This document shows positions 9,153 to 18,056 of a stretch of DNA of 64,000 nt, one piece after another (positions within the stretch are counted from its first letter, which is position 1; every line of letters begins with the position of its first letter). The position numbers and the translations under genes were made by a program. Source of the DNA: Agreia sp. Leaf283 (GTDB lineage: Bacteria > Actinomycetota > Actinomycetes > Actinomycetales > Microbacteriaceae); the NCBI RefSeq assembly GCF_001422485.1, contig NZ_LMNF01000001.1:1415196-1479195 (forward strand), in the 5' to 3' direction. The notes under the pieces are model-generated. The model was given only the letters and a program-made list of their open reading frames with translations, searched no databases and was not told the origin of the DNA.

Positions 9153-10115
9153 ATGAGCCAGACGCCGCCCACTCCGCCCTCCGTGCCGCCCGCCCCCGGA
9201 TACGGGGCGCCGGTTCCGCCCGGCGACGGGTACGGAAACGGGTACGGCAACGCGACGCCTCCGTACGGCGCCCAGCCCGGCGGCAGCTATTCGCCCGTGC
9301 AGGAACCCCGGTACAACGTGCTCGCGATCGTCTCGTTCGTTTCGGCCTTCTTCCTCTCGCTCGTCGCCGTCATCACAGGGCACATGGCGCTCGGACAGAT
9401 CAAGCGCACGGCGGAGAAGGGGCGGGGGCTCGCGATCGCGGGCCTGGTCCTCGGCTACGCCGGCATCGTCGGCGGCATCATCACGATCATCGCCCTGGTC
9501 GTCATGGCCATCGCGGGCATCGGGCTCTTCGCGACGATCGCCACCAACTATGACTCCGACGACTACAGCTACACGTCGGATCCCTTCAGCTCGACGGCCG
9601 TGCCCGACTCGCTCGGCGGAGACCTGACGTTCGAGGCCGGCAACGACCTCGACGCGACCACGGTCGCCCAGTTCGCCGACCCGTTCATCATCGACTCCGA
9701 GTGGACCGTGGCCAGCCCCGACGACGGAAACGGCAACTGGTCCTACCTCGACCCCTCGGGCCTCTGCACCGTGTCATTCCACCAGGGCGGACTCGGCGAC
9801 ACGGTTCCCGTGACCGCCGGCGACGACCGCGCGACGACCACGAGTTTCTTGGCCGTCGTGCTCGACACCGACGACTCGACGATCGCGGGCAAGGCCACCG
9901 ACAGCACGATCTCGTACAACTTCGAGGATGCCGGGCTCGTCGACACCCTGTTGATGCAGGGAACAGACGCAGACGGCTCGAACTGGAAGCTGGCGGGTCG
10001 CGCGTTCGGCGAGCTCGGCAGCGGACTCTACGTCGATGTCACCTGCAAATCGGGCGGCGACCTCGAGTCGGTCTACGACACGGTGACGACGAAGGCTGCC
10101 ATCACTGTCTTCTAA
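9153..10115 (+). CDS. DUF4190-type membrane protein with Pro/Gly/Tyr-rich N-terminus
   Basis: A 320-residue protein. Residues 1-50 are a low-complexity Pro/Gly/Tyr region, followed by two transmembrane helices (about 53-75 and 90-125) with the sequence GHMALGQIKR and GRGLAIAGLVLGY between and around them, the signature of DUF4190 proteins. The C-terminal 190 residues are an exported, acidic domain with two cysteines that I do not recognise. The gene ends only 4 bases before the SARP-type regulator, so the two are probably one transcript; a membrane sensor feeding that regulator is conceivable but is only inference. Confidence 0.8.
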   Translation: MSQTPPTPPSVPPAPGYGAPVPPGDGYGNGYGNATPPYGAQPGGSYSPVQEPRYNVLAIVSFVSAFFLSLVAVITGHMALGQIKRTAEKGRGLAIAGLVLGYAGIVGGIITIIALVVMAIAGIGLFATIATNYDSDDYSYTSDPFSSTAVPDSLGGDLTFEAGNDLDATTVAQFADPFIIDSEWTVASPDDGNGNWSYLDPSGLCTVSFHQGGLGDTVPVTAGDDRATTTSFLAVVLDTDDSTIAGKATDSTISYNFEDAGLVDTLLMQGTDADGSNWKLAGRAFGELGSGLYVDVTCKSGGDLESVYDTVTTKAAITVF

Positions 10116-10119
10116 TTCA

Positions 10120-13100
10120 GTGGAGCGGGGGGCCTCCGAGGGAGGCCTCGCCCTCCTGGGCCCGATCCAGCTCGTGACGGCGGCTGGTGAGCCCATCACC
10201 GTTCGCGGTTCGCTGAGCCGCGCCGTGCTTGCGTCGCTGGCACTCGCCGACGGCCGGCCGCGTTCCATCGACGGCCTGGTCGACGACGTGTGGGGCGACG
10301 AGCCGCCGCAGAATCCCCGGGCCTCCCTGCAGACGCTCGTCTCACGCATCCGGGCCCTGGAGCCGTCGCCGATCATCGAATCGTCGGCCGCGGGCTACCG
10401 ACTCGCGCTGGGCCGGCCGTCGATCGACCTGCTGGTCGCGGAGGCGGTTCTCGACGGCCTCGCGACTCCGGGCGCCCCCGAGACCGCACTGGCCGAGGCG
10501 GAGACGGCGCTCGCGCTCTGGCGGGGCGAGCCGGCGGCCGACCTGCCTCAGACCGCGCCCGTCACCGCCGCCCTCGCCCACCGGGCCGAGCGCGCACGCG
10601 ATGCGCTCCGTCGCATCCGGGCACGTGCCCTCGCGGCGCTCGGCCTCACCGACGACGCCTCGGCCGCCTTCGACGAGCTCGCCCGGGCGCACCCTCTCGA
10701 CGAGAAGGCCCAGCTCGAGGCGATGAACGCGGCGGTCGACGCGGGGCGCTTCGCGTCGGCGCTTCAGCGGTTCGCCGACCACCGCGAGCTGCTGGCCGAG
10801 CGGCTGGGCACAGACCCGTCGCCGGCCCTCGTCGAGGCCAACGCGGCGATCCTCAGGGCATCGAACGGTCAGAGCGTTCCGAGCGCACCCCAGGGGCCGC
10901 AGGCCCGGATGCTCCGGCCGGCGTTCGGCATCGGCCTGCGCCAGGCGCCGAACGACATGGTCGGGCGAGACGACGACGCGCGTCGCGTGCTCGAGCTGCT
11001 CGGTCGTCACCGGCTCGTCACGCTTCTGGGCTCGGGCGGTCTCGGCAAGACGCGGCTGGCGCAGGATGTCGCGGCGCGCGCCGCCCTGGCGGGCTCGTCG
11101 GTCGCCGTGGTCGAGCTCGCGAGCATCGCGTCGGGAGACGATGTCGGGCTGCTCATCGCGTCGACGCTGGGAATTCGCGAGGTGCAGTCTGCGCGCCGGA
11201 TCGGTGACCCGATCGTGGTGCCCGACGTGCGTCGACGCATTCTCGACGCCCTCGTCGGCCAGCCAGCGCGAGACGCGCTGCCGACCCTTCTCGTGCTCGA
11301 CAACTGCGAGCACGTCATCGACGCGGCCGCGGTCTGGGCCGCCGACCTCGTCGCGGCGTCCGCCGAGCTGACGATCCTCTGCACGAGCCGCTCGCCCCTC
11401 TCCATCGCCGCGGAGCAGGTCTACTCGCTGCAGCCGCTTCCCTCGACGAGTGACGACGGTTCCCCGGCGGCGGCGGTCACGCTCTTCGTCGATCGCGCCC
11501 GCGCGGCCCGGCCATCCGTTCGTCTGCCGCCGACCGTCGTCGAGCGGCTCTGCGATCGGCTCGACGGTCTTCCCCTCGCCATCGAACTCGCGGCGGCCCG
11601 CGTGCGCTCGTTCTCGGTCGAGGAGATCGAGGCCCGGCTCGTCGACAGGTTCGCCCTGCTCACGTCGGGCGACCGCTCGGCTCCGGAGCGCCACCGCACG
11701 CTGCTCGCCGTGATCGAGTGGAGCTGGAACATGCTGCACGACGACGAGCAGCAGCTCCTCGTGCGCCTGTCGCGGTTCGCCGACGGATTCTCGCTTCGCA
11801 CGGCGGAGACGATGATGCGCGCGGCCGGCCGGGAGGGTGCGGCCGCCGATGCGCTCGACGGTCTCGTGCTGCAGTCGCTCGTCGTCGTCACCGAGACGGC
11901 GCAGGGCACCCGCTACCGGATGCTCGAGACGGTCAGGGAGTTCGGGAACCGCGGCATCGGCTCGATCGTCGACGAGAAGGAGCTGGCGCAGCACGAACGC
12001 GACTGGGCGATCGGCCTGGCCCTCGACTCCGCGGAACTCTGGTTCGGATCGGGGCAGGGCTCGCGTCTCAGGGACAGCCCCGCGAGCATCGAGCAGGACA
12101 ACCTCGTCGCCGTGCTCCGGCGCGCCATCGCCGACGGCGAGCAGGATGCGTCCGTCGGCGTGTACGCCGCGCTCGCCTATCTGTGGACCCTGCGAGGCGC
12201 TCACTCCGAGGTGCTCGCCTTCGGTGCCCCCGTGATGGCGATGCTCGGCGGCTACCGACCGGCCGCCGCCCTGGGGCAGCTCGCCGTGCTCGCGCTGGTG
12301 ATCACCGCGGCGACCTTCGGACTGTTCCAGTTCAGCACGACCGTTCGGGCGATCGTGCTGCTGCGTCGGCTCGTCGACCGCGTGGAGGTGGCGTATCCGC
12401 AGCTGCAGGCGATGGCCCGACTGGTGCTCTCGATCGACAACCTGTCGGCCGCGTTCTCCGCCGTGGAGGCGACCCAGGCGCATCCGGATGCCCGCACCGC
12501 GATCCTCGGCAACGTGATGGGCGCCCAGCTCGCCGAGAACGGGGGCGACGTCGAGGGTGCGCGCGTCTTCGCGCTGCGCGCCCGCGAGCTGGCCGAGCAG
12601 GTCGGAGACGAGTGGGGCTCGACCATGAGCGCCCAGATGCTCGTGCTCTTCAGCAGCGAGGCCGGCGACTGGCAGGGTGTTCTCGACTGGGCGCCGATCG
12701 CGAGCGAAGGTCTGCGCGACATGGGCGCCCTCAGCGATCTGCATCAGCTGACCTGGGCGATCGCCATCGCCCGGATCGGCCTCGGCGAACTCGACGAGGC
12801 CGAGGTCCTGCTGCACGAGGTGATCGCGGTCGAGGGAGGGCTGGACGACGGCATGCTCGCGCTGAACGGGCGGGCGGGCCTCGCGGAGGTCGAACTCGCC
12901 CGGGCCGCGAAGGCCGCGCGGGCCGGAGATCGCGCTGCGGCAGCCCGGCATCGGGCGCTCGGCACCGAGGGGTACCGCAGGAGCGTCGACCAAGGGCGCT
13001 CATCGGCTCAGCGCCTGCGCCCCGAGGCGCTCATCGCCCTCGCCATCCTGGTCGCCACGGAGTGCCAGACCGCAAGCGACGCCGCTGCGGACAGCGACAC

Positions 13101-13509
13101 CGCTGCGGACAGCGACACCGCTGCCGATACCAACGCTGCTTCCGACGCCCGAATGCTGCGCGACCACGGGCGCGATCTGCGCATCCGGCTGCTCGTCGAG
13201 TTCCGCAGGCGGAGCATCCAGTTCGACAGGCCCGTGCTCGGAACGGCGACCGTGGCCATGGCCCGCTGGGCCCTCGACGCCCTCGACGAGCCCGAGCTGG
13301 CGGCCGAACTGCTCGCCCTCGCATCCGGCATCTCGCCGCGGCAGGACAGCCCGAGCATGCGCATCGAGCAGCACGTCGCACACGTGAGCTCGGCCGTCGG
13401 GGCAGACGAGTACGGCCGGATGCTCGAGGCATCCGGCCGTCTGACCCGCGATGAGCGCGTGGCGCGCATCTCCGAGCTGCTGTCGTCTCCCGCCCTGCGC
13501 TTGCAGTAA
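10120..13509 (+). CDS. SARP/AfsR-type regulator: winged helix, BTAD, NTPase and TPR-like tail
   Basis: A 1129-residue regulator. The N-terminus (about 8-95) is an OmpR-like winged helix of the SARP type, followed by a bacterial transcriptional activator domain to about 245. A STAND-type NTPase follows, with Walker A GSGGLGKTRL near 304-312 and Walker B LLVLDNCEH near 390. The remaining 500 residues are helical and TPR-like, with an Ala/Asp/Thr repeat near 988-1010. Streptomyces AfsR has this architecture and switches on secondary-metabolism genes when its NTPase is active. The GTG at 10120 starts 4 bases after the upstream stop. The exporter next door carries an 11-bp-phased repeat array in front of it, a candidate target. 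Confidence 0.88.
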   Translation: MERGASEGGLALLGPIQLVTAAGEPITVRGSLSRAVLASLALADGRPRSIDGLVDDVWGDEPPQNPRASLQTLVSRIRALEPSPIIESSAAGYRLALGRPSIDLLVAEAVLDGLATPGAPETALAEAETALALWRGEPAADLPQTAPVTAALAHRAERARDALRRIRARALAALGLTDDASAAFDELARAHPLDEKAQLEAMNAAVDAGRFASALQRFADHRELLAERLGTDPSPALVEANAAILRASNGQSVPSAPQGPQARMLRPAFGIGLRQAPNDMVGRDDDARRVLELLGRHRLVTLLGSGGLGKTRLAQDVAARAALAGSSVAVVELASIASGDDVGLLIASTLGIREVQSARRIGDPIVVPDVRRRILDALVGQPARDALPTLLVLDNCEHVIDAAAVWAADLVAASAELTILCTSRSPLSIAAEQVYSLQPLPSTSDDGSPAAAVTLFVDRARAARPSVRLPPTVVERLCDRLDGLPLAIELAAARVRSFSVEEIEARLVDRFALLTSGDRSAPERHRTLLAVIEWSWNMLHDDEQQLLVRLSRFADGFSLRTAETMMRAAGREGAAADALDGLVLQSLVVVTETAQGTRYRMLETVREFGNRGIGSIVDEKELAQHERDWAIGLALDSAELWFGSGQGSRLRDSPASIEQDNLVAVLRRAIADGEQDASVGVYAALAYLWTLRGAHSEVLAFGAPVMAMLGGYRPAAALGQLAVLALVITAATFGLFQFSTTVRAIVLLRRLVDRVEVAYPQLQAMARLVLSIDNLSAAFSAVEATQAHPDARTAILGNVMGAQLAENGGDVEGARVFALRARELAEQVGDEWGSTMSAQMLVLFSSEAGDWQGVLDWAPIASEGLRDMGALSDLHQLTWAIAIARIGLGELDEAEVLLHEVIAVEGGLDDGMLALNGRAGLAEVELARAAKAARAGDRAAAARHRALGTEGYRRSVDQGRSSAQRLRPEALIALAILVATECQTASDAAADSDTAADSDTAADTNAASDARMLRDHGRDLRIRLLVEFRRRSIQFDRPVLGTATVAMARWALDALDEPELAAELLALASGISPRQDSPSMRIEQHVAHVSSAVGADEYGRMLEASGRLTRDERVARISELLSSPALRLQ
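13084..13131 (+). repeat. 18-bp tandem repeat inside the SARP gene
   Basis: Two identical 18-bp units GCTGCGGACAGCGACACC (13084-13101 and 13102-13119), then a diverged partial third. They encode A-A-D-S-D-T repeats in the TPR-like tail and keep the reading frame. Confidence 0.75.
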
Positions 13510-13529
13510 TGAGCAGAGCGGACGCGCCT

Positions 13530-14351
13530 CTACGCCTTGCGCATGTAGGCGCGCACGGTGAGCGGAGCGAAGATCGCCACGACGACCGCGGCTCCGAGCA
13601 GCGCCAGCCAGAAGTCGCCGCCGATCGTGCCGAGGTTGGCGAGGTCGCGCACCGCCGACACCAGGTGCGACACCGGGTTGACGTTCACGAACGCCTGGAG
13701 CCACCCCGGCATGGTGTCGCTCGGAACGAACGCGTTCGACAGGAAGGTGAGCGGGAAGAGCACCAGGAACGAGATGCCCTGCACGCTCGAGGCGCTGCGG
13801 GCGATCACGCCGAAGAACGCGAAGATCCAGCTCAGCGCCCACGAGCAGACGATCACCAGCAGGCCGGCGAGCACCACCATGCCGATGCCGCCCTCGGGCC
13901 GGTAGCCCAGGATGAACCCCACGACGAAGGTGATCGTCGTGGCGATCGTGTAGCGCACGGTGTCGGCCAGCAGCGCGCCGGCGAGCGGGGCTATGCGGGC
14001 GATGGGCAGCGACTTGAAGCGGTCGAACACGCCCTTGTCCATGTCCTCGCGCAGCTGCACGCCGGTCACGACCGAGGTCGTGATCACGGTCTGCACGAGG
14101 ATGCCCGGAATGAGCAGGGGCAGGTAGCTCGCCACGTCGCCGGCGATGGCGCCTCCGAAGATGAAGGTGAACATCACGGTGAAGATGATCGGCTGCAGCG
14201 TGACGTCGATCAGCTGCTCGGGGGTGCGCCTCACCTTCAACAGGCCGCGATAGGCCATCGAGAACGAGTTGCGCACGGTCTGGCCGACGCTCACGTGGTT
14301 GCGCAGCTCCCGGCTCACGCCGGATTGGATGGTCGAGGTGATGGTGCTCAT
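13530..14351 (-). CDS. ABC-2 type transporter permease, DrrB-like
   Basis: A 273-residue integral membrane protein with about six helices and the ABC-2 family motif in its middle (LREDMDKGVFDRFKSLP, typical of DrrB/NodJ permeases). It overlaps the ATP-binding gene by the ATGA at 14348-14351, which shows translational coupling. With that gene it forms a drug or lipid exporter of the daunorubicin-resistance class; the substrate is unknown. Its 3' end converges on the SARP regulator, 20 bases away. Confidence 0.9.
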   Translation of the reverse strand: MSTITSTIQSGVSRELRNHVSVGQTVRNSFSMAYRGLLKVRRTPEQLIDVTLQPIIFTVMFTFIFGGAIAGDVASYLPLLIPGILVQTVITTSVVTGVQLREDMDKGVFDRFKSLPIARIAPLAGALLADTVRYTIATTITFVVGFILGYRPEGGIGMVVLAGLLVIVCSWALSWIFAFFGVIARSASSVQGISFLVLFPLTFLSNAFVPSDTMPGWLQAFVNVNPVSHLVSAVRDLANLGTIGGDFWLALLGAAVVVAIFAPLTVRAYMRKA

Positions 14352-15355
14352 GCGTTCACCCGTCCTCTCGGGGTCTCGGATGCGTCGGGCCGGGTCTCGG
14401 AGTCGTTCTCGACGCCGTGCCCGGTGAGGGTGAGGAAGACCTCGTCGAGCGTCGGCTTCTGCACGGCGAGCTCGGTGAGGCTGATGTTCTGCTCGCGCAG
14501 CGCAACGAGGAGGTCGGTGATGCGATCGGGGTCCTGCATGGGGGCGGTGATGCGGGCGGCCTCGGGCGACAGGGTCACGTCGACCCCGAGCACCGAGCGG
14601 ATGGCGCGCACGGCGTCGTCTCGATCGGCGGGGTCGAGCAGGCGCAGCTGCAGCGAGGACTTTCCCACCGAGGCCTTGAGCTCGTCGGCGGTTCCCTCGG
14701 CGACGACCCTGCCCGTGTCGATCACGGCGATGCGGTCGGCCAGCTGGTCTGCCTCGTCGAGGTACTGGGTGGTGAGCAGCACGGTCGATCCCGTGCTGAC
14801 GAGCCGCCGGATGGTGTCCCACATCTGCGAACGCGTGCGCGGGTCGAGACCCGTGGTCGGCTCGTCGAGGAAGATGAGAGGGGGCTGCGAGATCAGGCTC
14901 GCGGCCAGGTCGAGGCGGCGTCGCATGCCGCCGGAGAAGTTCTTGAGCGGGCGTTTCGCGGCGGCCGTCAGCCCGAACTCCTCGAGCAGCTCGTTGGCCT
15001 TGACCCGGGATTCCGCGCGGCCGAGACCGTTGAGCCGGCTGAAGAGCACGAGGTTCTCGGTCGCGCTGAGCGTCTCGTCGACCGAGGCGTACTGCCCGGT
15101 CACGCCGATGAGCTGGCGCACGATCTGCGCCTCGTGCTGCACGTCGTGCCCGAAGACGGTGGCGTGCCCGGCGTCTGGTCGAAGAAGGGTTGCGAGCATG
15201 CGGATGACGGTGGTCTTGCCGGCGCCGTTCGGGCCGAGAACGCCGTAGACGCTCCCGGTTCGCACGCGCAGGTCGACGCCGTCGACGGCGCGGTTGTCGC
15301 CGAAGATCTTGACGAGGCCGGTGGCCTCGACGGCCCAGTCGGAGCTGGTTGCCAT
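14348..15355 (-). CDS. ABC transporter ATP-binding protein, DrrA-like
   Basis: A 335-residue ATPase with Walker A GPNGAGKTT, signature LKNFSGGMRRRLDLA, Walker B LIFLDEPTTGLD and the H-loop. The 100-residue C-terminal extension is typical of DrrA (daunorubicin resistance) ATPases. The ATG at 15355 is chosen because GAAAGGAAG lies 8 bases upstream; in-frame codons further up would extend the protein by 11 residues with no support. It is first in a two-gene exporter operon. Upstream are four CTGTCG repeats spaced exactly 11 bases apart, the geometry of SARP binding sites. Confidence 0.92.
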   Translation of the reverse strand: MATSSDWAVEATGLVKIFGDNRAVDGVDLRVRTGSVYGVLGPNGAGKTTVIRMLATLLRPDAGHATVFGHDVQHEAQIVRQLIGVTGQYASVDETLSATENLVLFSRLNGLGRAESRVKANELLEEFGLTAAAKRPLKNFSGGMRRRLDLAASLISQPPLIFLDEPTTGLDPRTRSQMWDTIRRLVSTGSTVLLTTQYLDEADQLADRIAVIDTGRVVAEGTADELKASVGKSSLQLRLLDPADRDDAVRAIRSVLGVDVTLSPEAARITAPMQDPDRITDLLVALREQNISLTELAVQKPTLDEVFLTLTGHGVENDSETRPDASETPRGRVNA

Positions 15356-15402
15356 GGGTGGACTTCCTTTCGCTGAAGTTGTCTCCATCGTTCAGCGGCC
15401 CG

Positions 15403-15441
15403 CTGTCGTGGCGCTGTCGCGGCTCTGTCGTCGTGCTGTCG
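15403..15441 (-). promoter_or_regulatory. 11-bp-phased direct repeats upstream of the ABC exporter (candidate SARP operator)
   Basis: CTGTCG occurs at 15403, 15414, 15425 and 15436, exactly 11 bp apart, reading CGACAG on the exporter's strand. SARP proteins bind short direct repeats on one helix face with 11-bp spacing, close upstream of the -10. On the minus strand AACGAT follows the last repeat at about the expected distance, and AGGAAG plus the ATG follow that. The SARP gene lies on the other side of the exporter. Confidence 0.6.
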
Positions 15442-15499
15442 GCGCCGTCGCCCCGGCCGAAAGACAATCCGTTGCGGCGCGCGGGCACGAATACAGTCC

Positions 15500-16189
15500 A
15501 TGAGCCTCCTGCAGCAGAACCCCGCCGATGCCACGTTCGGCCGCGGGGGAGACGAGCCCTACGCCCGGGCGCTTCGGGATGGCGCCGCGGGGCGCCTCGA
15601 ACTGCGCGAGGCCGGGCGGGGAGGCTCGACGGCCCTGCTCGACCTTGATGTCACGAAGTGGAGCGCCGACGCCGACGAGGTCGACCGCTCACTGCTTCGG
15701 CACGCCCGCGGTCCCGTGCTCGACATCGGATGCGGGCCCGGCCGGATGGTGCGGGCGGCGGGCGAGTACGATCTCGTGGCCCTTGGCCTGGATGTCTCGC
15801 CCGAGGTCGTCGCGCTGGCCCGCCGAGACGGTCTGGCCGTCGCGCTCGGCTCGGTGTTCGACCGGGTTCCTGCGGAGGGGCTCTGGCGCACCGCGCTGCT
15901 CCTCGACGGCAACGTCGGCATCGGGGGAGACGTCGCGGCCCTGCTGGCACGCTGCCACGAGGTGCTCGCCGAGTCGGGGCGGCTCGTCGTCGAACTCCAC
16001 GCCGATGACGATCGCGACCACTCCTATACGGCGGCCCTCGTCGGCGTAGACGGTGCACGCAGCGCCGTCTTTCCGTGGGCCGAGATCGGCCTGACCCGCC
16101 TGCGCGAGATCGCCCACGCATCCGGATTCGCCGTCGACCGAGCCTTCACGGCGGGCGGCCGTCGCTTCTGCCGCCTGTCTCGAGCCTGA
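15500..16189 (+). CDS. Class I SAM-dependent methyltransferase
   Basis: A 229-residue protein with motif I LDIGCGPGRM (about 74-83), a motif II-like LGLDVSPE, and a later RLVVELH strand. The Rossmann methyltransferase fold is clear but the acceptor substrate is not. TACAGT at 15492-15497 ends only 2 bases before the ATG, too close for a normal leaderless start, so the exact transcription start is uncertain; no better in-frame start exists. It is divergent from the ABC exporter and shares its promoter region. Confidence 0.82.
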   Translation: MSLLQQNPADATFGRGGDEPYARALRDGAAGRLELREAGRGGSTALLDLDVTKWSADADEVDRSLLRHARGPVLDIGCGPGRMVRAAGEYDLVALGLDVSPEVVALARRDGLAVALGSVFDRVPAEGLWRTALLLDGNVGIGGDVAALLARCHEVLAESGRLVVELHADDDRDHSYTAALVGVDGARSAVFPWAEIGLTRLREIAHASGFAVDRAFTAGGRRFCRLSRA

Positions 16190-16192
16190 GGA

Positions 16193-16528
16193 CTAGCCGG
16201 CCGGTCCCAGCAGTACTGCGAGCATCGCGGCCGCGCCGCCCACGATGAAGAGCATCGTTCCCAACTGCATGGTGCGGGTCTTGTTGCGGTCCGCGGTCGG
16301 CACGTCGACCTCGAGAATGGGGCAGCCCGACCAGCCGATCAGTCCGATGCTCACGGCCACGAGGCCCGCACCGATCCACCACAGCAGCGCGAGGCCCTTC
16401 GCCAGCAGCGCCGGCCGCCATCCGCTCGACAGCAGCAACCCCAGGGTGATCGCCGACGCCCCGACGGCAGCGACGAACCAGATGGTTCCCGTCCACATGA
16501 TGCGCTGGACGTTCTTCTCGGGGGTCAT
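16193..16528 (-). CDS. Small hypothetical membrane protein
   Basis: A 111-residue protein with three or four predicted membrane helices (about 11-33, 42-62 and 85-107) and a polar segment with a cysteine (GCPILEVD) between the second and third. No family is recognised. The start at 16528 has AAGGTG some 12 bases upstream; an in-frame GTG at 16591 would add 21 residues and cannot be excluded. It converges tail to tail with the methyltransferase, 3 bases apart. Confidence 0.6.
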   Translation of the reverse strand: MTPEKNVQRIMWTGTIWFVAAVGASAITLGLLLSSGWRPALLAKGLALLWWIGAGLVAVSIGLIGWSGCPILEVDVPTADRNKTRTMQLGTMLFIVGGAAAMLAVLLGPAG

Positions 16529-16642
16529 GAGATCGTGGGTCACCTTGACATCATTCACCCGTGCGGGGCGCAAAACAAATTGATTTCTCACAACTATCGT
16601 GGCGAGCCCGTCCTGTGGTACCGCGCCTGAGCCGCGACGGGG

Positions 16643-17263
16643 CTAGAGAAAGCCGATGCGTCTCAGCAGCCGAGTGACGCCGGGCAGCACCCAGTAGGCC
16701 ATGATCGGCGTGAGAACGACGGTCGTCAGCAGAACCTTGAGCGCGGTGGCCAGGTCGTTCCAGCCCGGCAGCAGCGTCGTGACGAGCAGCGTGAACGCCA
16801 GGTTGACCGGGAAGAATCCCAGCCAGATGCTCGTCGCCTGTTTCCATCTCGGCGGCGCGACCGTGGCCGCGGCCTGGCCGTCGGCATCCGGTGCCTGCAA
16901 CACCTGCGGCTGGTCGAACCACCCCTCGATGCCCGTGCGCTTCTCGACCCGCGACTCGCGCACGAGTTCGCGCCCGCCCTCGAGCCAGGCGCGCCGGTCG
17001 GCCGACGACTCCCACTTCTCGAGCAGCGTCGCGTCGGCGAAGCGGTAGAGCATGTGCCAGTGCACGGAGTCGGCGCCCTGCCTCACCCAGCCCGACCCGA
17101 GGAAGCCCGGATAGCGATTGGCGAGGTTCACCCCCGCCTGCACCCAGCGGGTGACGTCGGGGATCCTGTCGGGATCGACTGCGCGGGTGATGGACACGGT
17201 GATGGGAACGGAGGGCGATGCTTGTGGCTGCCCGAACGCGTTCTCCGACTCTTCTGGAGACAT
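16643..17263 (-). CDS. Antibiotic-biosynthesis-monooxygenase-like protein with membrane tail
   Basis: A 206-residue protein. Residues 20-110 resemble the ABM/YgiN ferredoxin-like fold (VPITVSITRAVDPDRIPDV, then HWHMLYRF and LLEKWESS), and the last 70 residues form two hydrophobic helices (FFPVNLAFTLLVTTLLPGW and VLLTTVVLTPIMAYWVLPG). Proteins with this ABM plus two-helix layout are widespread and of unknown function; catalytic activity is not implied. GGAGG sits very close to the ATG, and GATACT 7 bases upstream could be a leaderless -10, so either mode of initiation is possible. Confidence 0.78.
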   Translation of the reverse strand: MSPEESENAFGQPQASPSVPITVSITRAVDPDRIPDVTRWVQAGVNLANRYPGFLGSGWVRQGADSVHWHMLYRFADATLLEKWESSADRRAWLEGGRELVRESRVEKRTGIEGWFDQPQVLQAPDADGQAAATVAPPRWKQATSIWLGFFPVNLAFTLLVTTLLPGWNDLATALKVLLTTVVLTPIMAYWVLPGVTRLLRRIGFL

Positions 17264-17304
17264 GCCCTCCAGTATCCGCCGCCGATGTTACGCCCGCATT
17301 AAGC

Positions 17305-17378
17305 GCGTCTCGACAGGCTCGACGAACGGCGTCTCGACAGGCTCGACGAACGATCCGTTCCCTGAGCCTGTCGAAGGG
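17305..17378. repeat. Intergenic repeat cluster (two 24-bp units plus a GTTCCCTGAG unit)
   Basis: Two tandem 24-bp units beginning GCGTCTCGACAGGCTCG (17305-17328, 17329-17352) are followed by GTTCCCTGAGCCTGTCGAA at 17357. The same building blocks recur at six other intergenic sites in the window. Confidence 0.85.
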
Positions 17379-17382
17379 CCCG

Positions 17383-18021
17383 CTACTTCTGGTCGTCCTC
17401 GTCGTAGTCGACCTCGTCGTACTCCTCGAGGATCTCGAGGGCCTCCTCGTCGAGGTCGTCGGGCTTGTGCCCTGCCTCGTGCCGAACGGCGTGACGGCCG
17501 AGGATGAGCAGTTCGCGCGTCTCCATGGCATCCGCCAGCTCGTCGCGGTCGAGGTCGTCCGCCTCGTTGATGACCTTCGTCACCATCTCGATACCCATGT
17601 CGAACCAGCGCTCGGCGTTGTGCGCATCGCCCGCGGCGTCGTAGCTGTCACCCAGGAACGAGTACACCATCGGGTCTTCGGGCTTCTCGGCGCGCAGGGC
17701 CTTGGCGAGTTCGTTCGCCTCCGCCTCCTGGCCGGTGCGCAGCAGGCCCTCGATCAGGTAGACGCGCTTGTCGGGAGCGGCGTCGCCCGGCGCATCCTGG
17801 GCCTCGCGCGCGGCCTCGTAGGCGCGTAACGGCAGAAGGGCGTCGTAGAAGCTCTCGGATGCGGCGATGAAGACGGCCGCGGGCGTCACGTCGTCGTCGT
17901 AGAAGGTCTCGGGGTCGCGGGCGAGCGCGAGGAACTCCTCGGCGACGGCGAGCGCCTTCTCGGGGTCGTCGGCTTTGAAGCTGGACTCGTCGATGTAGTC
18001 CCAGGTCACGGTCTTAGGCAT
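17383..18021 (-). CDS. TPR-like protein with acidic C-terminus
   Basis: A 212-residue soluble protein of helical hairpins resembling tetratricopeptide repeats (KALAVAEEFLALA, LIEGLLRTGQEAEANELAKALR, YSFLGDSYDAAGDAHNAERWF) and a strongly acidic tail (about 185-212). TPR proteins mediate protein contacts; the partner is unknown. TAAGGT lies exactly 6 bases before the ATG at 18021, marking a leaderless start. It is divergent from the acyltransferase gene. Confidence 0.75.
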   Translation of the reverse strand: MPKTVTWDYIDESSFKADDPEKALAVAEEFLALARDPETFYDDDVTPAAVFIAASESFYDALLPLRAYEAAREAQDAPGDAAPDKRVYLIEGLLRTGQEAEANELAKALRAEKPEDPMVYSFLGDSYDAAGDAHNAERWFDMGIEMVTKVINEADDLDRDELADAMETRELLILGRHAVRHEAGHKPDDLDEEALEILEEYDEVDYDEDDQK

Positions 18022-18027
18022 GAGGCA

Positions 18028-18033
18028 ACCTTA
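18028..18033 (-). promoter_or_regulatory. Leaderless -10 box for the TPR-like gene
   Basis: TAAGGT on the minus strand, 6 bases before the ATG at 18021. Confidence 0.5.
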
Positions 18034-18056
18034 ACGCCCAGACGCCGCCAGCTAGC

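Noticed and set aside
15492..15497. TACAGT as a leaderless box for the methyltransferase at 15500
   Set aside because: Only 2 bases separate it from the ATG, outside the 6-7 base pattern.
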